A stretch of DNA of 64,000 nucleotides from the NCBI GenBank assembly GCA_033398695.1, contig CM065809.1, forward strand, positions 178,550,501 to 178,614,500, read 5' to 3'. Source of the DNA: Orobanche coerulescens. Taxonomy: Eukaryota; Streptophyta; Magnoliopsida; Lamiales; Orobanchaceae. Positions 55,203-64,000 of the stretch are shown one piece after another; the first letter of the stretch is position 1, and the number at the start of each line of letters is the position of its first letter. Under the pieces are notes generated by a model, which was given only the letters and a program-made list of their open reading frames with translations, did not search any database and was not told where the DNA came from. The position numbers and the translations under genes are program-made.

Positions 55203-56317
55203 TGTTGTGTCGAGATTTATTCACCTCGACAGGCGATCGACTACAAGGCCGAGCGACCGAGGCCACAACCAATCACGCTACTACAAACTCGCCTAAACAA
55301 AGTTAATAGTCCGCCTTCGAGTATCTAGCGATCGACCCTCAAGGCGATTGCCTTTGGCACCTAGCGATCGACTCTGGTGCCCGACCTAGGACGACCGTCC
55401 TATACCACGAACAGAGACCTTCGTCCATCAAAGTCTACGAAGACTGGATCTCAAAGCAGCGCCCATGTGCAGATCCGCGACAGGCGCCGCATTTCATGGA
55501 TCGTTGACCACAACCTGTCACCACCTTATCACCTACCGACAAACTCGCCGAAAGGTACAAGGTGGGACCGCCTGTGACAGCGACTCAGACGCGTGCAGAC
55601 TTCTCATTGGACCGCGCAGCTGGTTGCCAGCAACTCCTACGGACTTTAAGGAGACCAGCCCATGTGCTGAAAGACGATCGCCCGCTTATTATATTACAGC
55701 AAAGGCGATCGCTCAGCATCTCCCGGTCCTATAAATAGAGAACCCCCAGCAACTGGAAAAAGGTTCTCCATTCTGTTCAGAGAAAACGCTCAGTTTGCAA
55801 CTACGTTGGCAATTATATACAAACATACATACTTTCAAGCTCTCGGCTTCATCTCCTGAATCTACCTCAGGATTTCTCTCTCAGTACCTCTCAACCTGAA
55901 GATGGTCGGCAGAGGCACGAAGTCTCCACAGCACAGATTCGAAGAGACTCACATGTCCAGGAGCTCAGACATATAGCTAATACACACTGTGAGAGACCGT
56001 CGATTTCTCACAGCCGTCACAGCACCCCATCGTTGTTACAAGAACTCACAAAGCATCATATCTGGTTCTTCCGGTAATCTCCACGCTCCATAGCTGAGAT
56101 AACTAAAATCTTTACACTCATTGTAATAGAGTTCTAACATTAATATTTGTACTCTCTAGTATTCATATTAATAACATCTCGCGAGAGCATGCAAGCCCGG
56201 GACAAACAATCCCGGCAAATCTTGTGTTATTTCCATTCCCTCGGACGTGCTCTCGCACTTTGTTTGTTGTCCGTTCATTCCAGCAATATCTATCTTCGGA
56301 TAATATTTCGGGCAACA
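55203..56317 (+). repeat. 5' LTR of a Ty3/gypsy (Tat-like) element (1,115 bp)
   Basis: It starts TGTTGTGTCGAGATTTATTC inside the copia pre-integrase text and ends CGGGCAACA, followed closely by ATTGGCGCTAGAAGG, a primer-binding-like sequence of the type seen in Tat-lineage gypsy elements. The left part repeats AGCGATCGAC and GGCGATCG. A TATA box CTATAAATAGAG is at 55731-55742. The 3' LTR is outside the window. Confidence 0.75.
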
Positions 56318-56449
56318 ACAATTGGCGCTAGAAGGAGGGCGATCTTAACCTTCAATTTTTTATTCCTACTGTCCCGAAAAACACTCACTGTTCTCGGGAC
56401 ATATACTTGAAGTGACACTCACTGCGCTTCAAAGAATGCCTTCAGAATC

Positions 56450-57278
56450 ATGACGTCCGCCACCACATCGAAGAGAGCCGCTCTCCGAACCTCCGGACAC
56501 CATATCCCGGCTCAATCCAAGCCCCAGCCGACGGCAGGAGGAAGCCGCGGCAACGCGAGACTCTCGATCCCGCACCTGAGGGGTGGCCCCAGCCTCTCAC
56601 TCGACCAGTTCCAAACCGAGGAACAGATCGAGGAGGCTATGGCCATCCTAAAGGAGCGACGGAGAGCATGCGCGGCACCCGCATTAACTCCCTCGGCCAT
56701 CCGCCGCGTGGGCAAACGGAAATTTAAAGGGCTACTGGGCGAGCGATCGTCAGAAAGCCCCGATTCGCGAGGAAAGGCTCTCGCACGGCCGGACGGTTCC
56801 GTATTCAGTCGCTTGGGAAGCGACCCATCATGGAGACCAGGGCATTCTGGCCCCAACCACGAGACGACGAAATCCGATTCCGTCACCAGGAGTTCGGCCT
56901 ATCCGACTCCCAGCCGAACTCAGGTCAGCCGTCTGACTCCCGCTCCGAATGCCAGAGGATCAGTACTTGATCGCCTCGACTCCCGCTCCGAGTGCCTAGC
57001 CGCGAGCAGCCAGGCCACGACGATGGCCGCTATGCAACGCCAGCTCGACGAGATGAAAGCACTCTTTGATACTGGGGCAAGCACCAGTAGAAAGATCATC
57101 GGACCGACCGAGCCACTCGCGGCCCACATTGAGCTTTGCCACCGTGCAACCAAGGATCGCTCCTCCCAAAACACCTCTATACGAAGGGAGATCGGACCCC
57201 GAAACCCACCTAAGTAAGTTCCGAATTTACATGACCGGGTGTGGGGCATCAGATGCAACCAAATGCCGAATCTTCCCT
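56450..57278 (+). pseudogene. gag: Ty3/gypsy gag, 5' part, interrupted by another retrotransposon
   Basis: The frame opens at ATG 56450 (MTSATTSKRAALRTSG), continues as a Ser/Arg/Pro-rich N-terminal region with TMAAMQRQLDEMKALFDTG, and shifts by one base near 57150-57180. The second frame enters the retrotransposon gag domain: PLYEGRSDPETHLSKFRIYM and GASDATKCRIFP. At 57279 the sequence is cut by the LTR of a minus-strand element, exactly where the gag domain should go on. Low AT content and CpG richness differ from the surroundings. Confidence 0.8.
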
Positions 57279-58507
57279 GTTGGTCCCCTTCTTAAGTATA
57301 CTCGATACAGCTTGGGAAATGTTTAAGCAACAGGCTGTATGGTTTTCGAATTTGAGTGCGTAGGGGAAGTCTTTAATATAGTAAGTTGCCGTCGATACAG
57401 CACCTCGGTCTAATCTCCTGTTAGCTTGGTGCGTGCAGGGTTTTGCAGTGTATACTTATATAAATTACAATTATGAAAACAGTAACGGCGAAAGGTAAAT
57501 AACACAGTATTTAAGTGGTACGAGGTAAACCCCTCTACGTCCACTGGTCCTCCACACAGGAGTAAAACGTTTATTATAAATACTGCATACACAACTATGT
57601 ATTTATAATCAAACCTATCCTTGTATTGTTCACACAGATTGATACAAAGAATGTCGCTTTCAACCGTTCACACAGATTGGTTAAAGCTTCCTTCTTGACT
57701 TGCTTCTTCACACACAGTTCCAAAGCTTCGTCCTCTTATTCGTCCCACACAGGTCAGAATAACTTGTTGAGTTCACACAGAGCTCAGTTTTTACACAAGG
57801 TAAAAGGTAGGTAACCAGGTAAGAACAACAGCTTTGAATATGAAGTTCTTGAGCTGATGATGACTGTTCTTGATGTTGAGCACTGTATATCTCTTTGGAT
57901 CTTAACTTGCAGAAAGCTTCTGGAGATATGTTTTGCTCTGATGTATATAATGATAGCTTCTTCACTTGGTAACTTGGGTGTCTAATCTTCAACGCTCTTA
58001 TGAGATATATATAGTCTTCTGAATAATATCCGTTGAGATAGATCCGTTTAGGCAAGATTCCGTGACAACTTAAATAGACCAGGATCCGGATATTGCGGGA
58101 TTTGAAGATCTCTGACAGCTTCAGTATTTAAATACTTTATCCTTTCAGTATTTAAATACCTCTTTATCAAACGGTATTTGACTTTAGTGAATACTAAAGA
58201 TTCCTTTTCAAACGGTCTTCAGTCCTGTTCCGATGTGAATGCTGTATCCACTAGTGCTGTAGCCATATTGGAATAGTCAGGCGCTGTATGGAAGGGTGCT
58301 GTATTGAGGTTTCGAGATAACTTCCATACTTGGCGCTTACTTAGACTTTGTTGCTGTATCTTGGTAGCGCGAGAGCTTGCTGTATGCTGGCGCTATCAGA
58401 AGGTCTTCGATACAGGATTGCAACTTCAACTGGCTTTCGATACAGGGCTTGCTGTATCAAGCTTTGTTTGTTTGGCAATTATCAAAACAACATTATTTTT
58501 CCCAACA
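57279..58507 (-). repeat. 3' LTR of a minus-strand gag-only element (1,229 bp)
   Basis: On the plus strand it runs from TGTTGGTCCCCTTCTTAAG to TTTTTCCCAACA. On the minus strand it is preceded by the polypurine tract AAAAAGGGGGAAAT (58508-58521). The first 760 bp are repeated almost unchanged at 60575-61341, the other LTR of the same element. Both contain the CACACAG/GATACAG repeats. Confidence 0.9.
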
Positions 58508-59147
58508 ATTTCCCCCTTTTTGATAATTTCCAAAACTTCTTGATGATTCCAAAACTTCTTGATCATGCCAAGGTTTTGATACCAAAAACCTCTTCAAGCT
58601 AACACAATTTCCCCTTCGATAACCACCTATTGGTAACATGAGAAGACTTCGATACAGGAGATGTTTAATCCCACTATTTCCTCTTTTTGGAAAATATCAA
58701 AAGCAGACTTCTTGATCTTCTGTCAAATGATCTGGTCTTCAACACTTAATCTAAAAGAAATGTGAACTGCTTGCAGGCAAGTTCTAAAAATGATAGCATC
58801 TAATAGGGAAGTGTATTACATCTTAAACTTATGATTGGCGCGCAGGCACAATTTTACAATGTAATCTAGTTGAGTACAACTTAATCTATGAACTGTTCGT
58901 AGACGAGTTCTTACAGAAAAAAAAAAATTATCAATCAAAAATTGATGTCATGTAGTGAAAAATACTGTATCCGCGAATAATATAGCGTTCCCCCTTAAAA
59001 GGTACATACAGGATTCAATTCTTACATGCATGTTCGGATTAACACTGTATTCATGGGTCGTACTGTATTCCCCCTTAATTAATGAGTAAAAGCATAAAAA
59101 CTTACAGGAGTTTCTGGCTGTAGCGTTTCCCGATTCATGTTGAAACA
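58508..59147 (-). other. 3' untranslated part of the minus-strand gag-only element
   Basis: This lies between the gag stop and the LTR. On the minus strand it has several polypurine-like tracts (TTAAGGGGGAATACAG near 59070, TTAAAAGGGGGAACGC near 58990, then AAGGGGAAATTG near 58610 and the final tract at 58508-58521), the pattern seen after the other gag-only element. There is no pol. Confidence 0.6.
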
Positions 59148-60463
59148 TTAAGTAAATTTGGGTCCTGGTGTGATAGTGCCTTTTGGTACCCAAATTTGCC
59201 GGGCAATAATTTGTTTGTTGTAGGCTACTTTTGGTCCATTATATCGATATCTACGTGGGGCAGGCACGTAGTCGTTGTAATCATGATAATTATGATGCAT
59301 TAAAAATCGAGAATTATAGTTGTTATTCCAGTACGATTGTCGTCTCGGAGGTGGAGCCATTTTCATAGATCTTGCATATTGCCTCCTGGGTCTCCAGTTG
59401 GATTCCCAATTCTGTTGTTGATACTGTGCGGGCACCTGCTGTCTCGAGGAATAGCAGGGCTCTTGTATCCAATGTCTAGACACGCTGTATCGAGAGTGCT
59501 GCTGTACGGGCCTTTGGTGGTTGGATCTGACCTTCTTCTGAATAGCTTGGCGTTTATGATATGCTTGTGGAGCATCCGTTGAGTACGCCTTCGAGTGGTT
59601 GTTGGTTCCACTGTCTCGAATAGTAGAATTGCGGGGTGGAATGGCGGCTTTTCTTTGTTCGCGGTCTGTGAGTTCCTTCACGTAACTCGGAACTTCTTTT
59701 GATATAGGAATGGATTCCTCACTCCCGACGAATACCGTACTAGATTTTTCTTTGTTGGAGAACGAGTTGTACCCTAAGCCACGTTTATCATGAGCATGTT
59801 GCCCGGTGCTTAGGATCTCTTCCATTCTTTTAGAGGATTTCTCGAAAGATTTCAAGATTGTCTCTAATTCTCCTTCACGTTTCTCGAGAGATTTTACTTT
59901 GGCTTCGAGTAGAGCCAAATCATTTGTCTTGCTTTCAAGGTGAGACTTAGTCTCATTTAGATTATGAGCAAGTTGATGATTGCTCTCCATGAGTTTTTCT
60001 AAATTGACTTTCTGTTTTTCGCAATCAACTGACATATTTTCGTAATTATTCTTGACAAGTCATTTTCTTCTTTCAGCTCTAAGTTAGAAATTTCAAGCTG
60101 TATGTTTTCTCCTTTCAATATCTCATGGGCCGTTTGAATGTTATTAAATTCATTCAGCATATTTTCAAAGGTATGAGATGCATTTATAGGAATAGTTGAG
60201 GTAGAGCTGACCTCATCATTATCGCCGTATTCATTTTCTTCTTTAACTTCGGCCATAGAGCACACATAGGCTCTATCCTCTAGCTCATCATCAGACGAGT
60301 CACTATCAGTGACTACCTGAAGACATTCTTCGGTCTTTGTTGATGCGGGCGGAGCTTTTGATTCTCCAATGAAGGCTTTGAGTTTGTTCTTCATCCTGTT
60401 TCTCCAGTCATCAAACTCGTTAATGTGAAACATAGATATCTTATTAGACATAAAGGTATCCAT
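59148..60463 (-). pseudogene. gag: Gag of a second pol-less SIRE-like element
   Basis: Minus-strand frames 60463-59999 and 60035-59148 together make a gag-like protein, with a frame break near 60030. It begins MDTFMSNKISMFHINEFDDW with WRNRMKNKLKAF, the first part of a copia gag, then goes directly to the acidic post-knuckle region (DSDSSDDELEDRAYVCSMAE). The capsid core and zinc knuckle seem to be deleted. A long coiled coil follows (LESKTNDLALLEAKVKSLEK), then an Arg/Gln/Tyr-rich basic region, and the end RQIWVPKGTITPGPKFT. The IWVPKG ending followed by polypurine-like tracts is the same arrangement as at 2400-2560. Confidence 0.75.
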
Positions 60464-60561
60464 ATTAGAAGATGGGAATTACAAAGACTGTTTTCGAAAA
60501 TAAGTGTTTTTAAGGATCTAATTCAGTTAAAAATACGACTGATTCTTTTTAGAATCAACCG

Positions 60562-60574
60562 CTCCGATACCAAT
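60562..60574 (-). other. Primer-binding site of the minus-strand gag-only element
   Basis: On the minus strand, just after the 5' LTR end CCAACA-AT, the sequence TGGTATCGGAGCGG matches the TGGTATCAGAGC complement of initiator tRNA-Met with one change. This fixes the orientation of the element. Confidence 0.8.
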
Positions 60575-61341
60575 TGTTGGTCCCCTTCTTAAGTATACTC
60601 GATACAGCTTGGGAAATGTTTAAGCAACATGCTGTATGGTTTTCGAATCTGAGTGCGTAGCGGAAGTCTTTAATATAGTAAGTTGTCGTCGATACATCAC
60701 CTCGGTCTAATCTCTTGTTAGCTTGGTGCGTGCAGGGTTTTGCAGTGTATACTTATATAAATTACTATTATGAAAACAGTAACGGCGAAAGGTAAATAAC
60801 ACAGTATTTAAGTGGTTCTAGGTAATCCCCTCTACGTCCACTGGTCCTCCACACAGGAGTAAAACGTTTATTATAAATACTGCATACACAACTATGTATT
60901 TATAATCAAACCTATCCTTGTATCGTTCACACAGATTGATACAAAGAATGTCGCTTTCAACCGTTCACACAGATTGGTTAAAGCTTCCTTCTTGACTTGC
61001 TTCTTCACACACAGTTCCAAAGCTTCGTCCTCTTATTCGTCCCACACAGGTCAGAATAACTTGTTGAGTTCACACAGAGCTCAGTTTTTACACAAGGTAA
61101 AAGGTAGGTAACCAGGTAAGAACAGCAGCTTTGAATATAAAGTTCTTGAGCTGATGATGACTGTTCTTGATGTTGAGCACTGTATATCTCTTTGGATCTT
61201 AACTTGCAGAAAGCTTCTGGAGATATGTTTTGCTCTGATGTATATAATGATAGCTTCTTCACTTGGTAACTTGGGTGTCTAATCTTCAACGCTCTTATGA
61301 GATATATATAGTCTTCTGAATAATATATCCATTGAGATAAA
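60575..61341 (-). repeat. 5' LTR of the gag-only element, cut by another copia
   Basis: It matches 57279-58045 with few differences (for example CGTCGATACATC versus CGTCGATACAGC). It stops at 61341 where the LTR of a third element begins; the remaining 460 bp or so must lie beyond the window. Confidence 0.9.
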
Positions 61342-63167
61342 TGTTGGGATTCCACAGAAAATAAAACGCAACGGAAGAATAAACGGAATCCCTAAGAGGA
61401 TCGATCAAGTAACGTATATACGAAAAAAAAATACGAAGATCAAGGAATCAAAGTCCCATACCTATGATATCTCTGAAAAACCTTCGTATGATGATGATGA
61501 TGATGAAGAGCCCTTCGTTCCAAGCACCTAAAGCAAGATGCCTCTACTTCACACGCCGGAACTTGATGGAAAAATCGACAAGCTTCCTTTCTTCAAGAAT
61601 GCGGCTAGGGAAGCTTGTAGGAATTTTCTCTCTCAATGTATTCTTCTTATATCTTGTCTCTAAGATCAAGATGAAGTTTTCTACCTTACTCTCTCTCTCA
61701 AATTCGTGATTATGAGTTAAAGTAAGAAGAAGTAGTCATAACTCCTTTTTAAAGACTTTTATTTTATAAAAAATGAAAGTCTTCCTTTAACACATGATTG
61801 AGGGTATCAAATACACATCATATATGTCACCTAGTGACATAAAATAAGTATATAAGAGACAAGAGATGGAGGGGGGTGGACTTAAGGGAAATTTCCAAGA
61901 AGGCAGTCGAATTTACTCGGCTCGTGTCTTCGATGTTCACAAAACGAATCCCTCGTGTACCGGATGTTCGTCAAACGAATCCGTTTTATTTCCAATGTGT
62001 TTGGACTAATTAATTAATCCAATTAATTAATTATATCAAACACAAATATATATTTCTCTAAGAAATATAATTTATGAATTAAAGTAATCACCCAGTAACT
62101 ACTTACAATTCATTAGACCGCTATTTGATTTATCCGATAAATCAAAATTAGATATCTAACATCTAATATTATAAGAGAGATTATTAATTCACATTTATCC
62201 ATCAAGATCCTATTGCGCGACTCGTAGGTTCGTCTCGGTAGGCATTGGGAGGAACCAATGAGTGCGGGCAACACTTAGCCACTGGCGGGCCGCATCAGTA
62301 AACCCAACTGTGAACGAATGAACGAATCATTCCGTAACCATTATGTCGTGAATACTATATACGTATAGACCCTTCATCGATGTCGGTCAAGTCTTAGGGT
62401 CACGGTAAAGTCAAACCCTCTTGTTGACTAAACTCTATACATGTGTTAATGCAAATCAAGACCGACTGATTAATAGCGTATCTAATACGACTATATCGTA
62501 ATGCTTTGGCAAAGACTTATGATCTTATTTGTCATTAACCGTATAGGACATTCGCCGCTCACTAACAGAGATAGAATCCTTTCTTGGCGTCTGACAAAGA
62601 TCGCTACACTGCCGTATAGTCCGCACTTGAGGTCGACTCAGCAATTAAGCAAATGAGTCTAACTACTCTAATGACAAACTAAACGTCACAGACACATCTT
62701 CTACTGAACCCTCAAGTCAAAGGTCCACGTATACTATCACAACCTTTCGATTCGTCATCGACTCTTCGAGAGTGAATACCGTGTGACTGAATCGAGTATG
62801 AGTCGTGTTCGAGTATACTGGTCCCACCAATATACTTATAACTATGCTATCAAGACGTGCACACGTCCTAGCATCAGTTATACAAGTCTTATTAAAACTT
62901 AATGTCCTGTTAAGTTTTATCGACTTGCGAACTAGTTAAGCATTCGAGCTCTAAACACTTCTAGTGCCTATCTCCTTATCTCTATAAGGAGTAGAATGTT
63001 CACTCTCAAATGCAAGGACTACTATTCTATATACCAAATCACAATGCCAGTGATATACAATAATATAGAAATAATAATTGCCTTATTAAATATAATATTC
63101 ATAATTACAATACAATTGCTCTCACTCTCTCATCCTCTGAGTGGCATTCGAGGGCATATTCCTAACA
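61342..63167 (-). repeat. 3' LTR of a minus-strand Ty1/copia (1,826 bp)
   Basis: On the plus strand it runs TGTTGGGATTCCACAG to ATTCCTAACA. On the minus strand it is preceded by GAGTGCAAGTGGGAGAT, a standard copia polypurine tract, right after the RNase H stop. Its position fixes it as the 3' LTR. Confidence 0.85.
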
Positions 63168-63182
63168 ATCTCCCACTTGCAC

Positions 63183-64000
63183 TCAATGCCACAAACTATG
63201 GTATCTAATACCCATACTCTCCAGATGTCTCTCTAAGACCTTCTGAGATAGTGGCTTGGTAAGCGGATCAGCAACGTTATTTGCTGTGTCTACTCTCTGC
63301 AGTGTAACATTCCCATCCCGAACCATTTCTCTAACAAAATGATATTTTCTCGTAATATGTTTGGTTTTGTGGTGAGCCCTAGGCTCCTTAGCCTGTGCAA
63401 CAGCTCCGTCGTTGTCACAAAACAGTGTCACGGGCTTCTCTGCGTTAGGAACCACTTGAAGTTCCTTAGTGAACTTTTTTATCCAAAAAGCTTCTTTAGC
63501 GACCTCGTGTTGCTGATATTCGGCTTGACATGTGGAGATAGCAATCGAACTTTGCTTGGCACTTCTCCAAGAAATCGCCCCACCATTCGGAGTAAAGATA
63601 TACCCCGATGTGGACATCGAGCATCCATGTCCCCGAAAAATCGAGTCCGTATAACCCATCACTCTTAGTTCTCCACCGCCGTATGTAAGAACCAAGTCTT
63701 TAGTCCTCCTAAGGTACTTAAGAATGTTCTTCTGACGATCCAATGTTCTGCCTGGATTTGATCAAACCGACTTACTACGCTCACAAAGATAGGCAATGTC
63801 CGGTCTAGTGCAAATCATTGCATACATAAGGCTACCTCTGCTGAAGCATAAGGTACCTTGCTCATTTCCTTTCTATCTTCCTCACTTTGAGGACACATCT
63901 CTAAGGAAAGTTTTGCACCATGTTGCATAGGTAGAAACCCTCTTTTAGAATCTTCCATCCTAAATCGCTTCGGGATCTTTTCTATGTAGAGGGCTTGGGA
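63183..64000 (-). pseudogene. pol: Ty1/copia RT end and RNase H, minus strand, running off the window
   Basis: RNase H is read from 63743 to 63183: YTDSIFRGHGCSMSTSGYIF, SIAISTCQAEY, TLFCDNDGAVAQAKEPRAHH and NNVADPLTKPL, ending RYHSLWH. The three acidic catalytic positions (YTDS, CQAEY, CDND) are kept. Above 63744 the RT tail is visible (RFRMEDSKRGFLPMQHG, VPYASA) with frame changes around 63740-63830. The frame across RNase H is intact, so this is the youngest-looking element of the nest, consistent with its innermost position. Confidence 0.88.

Noticed and set aside
56512..57258. Minus-strand frames opposite the gypsy gag
   Set aside because: They are shadows of the plus-strand gag in GC-rich DNA; the plus frame has the gag-domain motifs.

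Overview
This window looks like nuclear DNA of a flowering plant, most likely a eudicot. The signs are intron-containing plant gene families (an ATL-type RING-H2 protein, a 2-oxoglutarate dioxygenase, a P-class PPR protein, a family 61 glycosyltransferase), a nuclear tRNA-Leu(CAA), and AT-rich intergenic DNA packed with plant transposons. I cannot name the species. I see no bacterial, viral or organellar block and no CRISPR array.

Layout. 1-7.2 kb: CACTA-like remnant, a gag-only SIRE-like copia with its LTR, then a broken copia pol with its 3' LTR. 7.2-16.2 kb: almost only DNA transposons (Stowaway, hAT, Tourist), LINE scraps, and a 1.2-kb Mutator-like element carrying a piece of a polyphenol oxidase gene. 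16.9-18.1 kb: single-exon ATL gene. 18.5-25 kb: hAT and Tourist elements, a Harbinger ORF1 pseudogene, a LINE 3' end, and a 132-bp minisatellite in a candidate larger Mutator-like element. 25.3-31.1 kb: four-exon 2-ODD gene with an early in-frame TGA. 32.6-36.6 kb: tRNA-Leu(CAA) and, 144 bp further, a three-exon mitochondrial-type PPR gene. 37.8-38.6 kb: an 824-bp foldback. 39-42.2 kb: two-exon GT61 gene whose intron holds a Tourist element and a Helitron. 43.4-47.9 kb: two LTRs, each invaded by DNA transposons. 47.9-49.1 kb: the first two exons of a BTB/NPH3-type gene with nothing after them. 51-51.7 kb: PIF/Harbinger transposase pseudogene. 51.7-64 kb: four LTR retrotransposons nested in one another and running off the right edge.

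The protein genes are unrelated single genes, not a cluster or pathway; all point rightwards and are spaced by transposons. Many DNA transposons can be delimited to the base by target-site duplications: twelve hAT-like elements (eleven with convincing 8-9 bp TSDs), two Mutator-like elements (9 bp), five Tourist/Harbinger elements (TTA/TAA), Stowaway elements (TA), and one Helitron between A and T. No novel multi-gene system is evident. The most notable items are the gene-carrying Mutator-like element, arrays of CpG palindromes in three unrelated LTRs, two independent pol-less gag-only LTR elements, and several host genes that look recently damaged. Exon structures come from splice-site logic, reading-frame continuity and family recognition only; no alignment or search was run.
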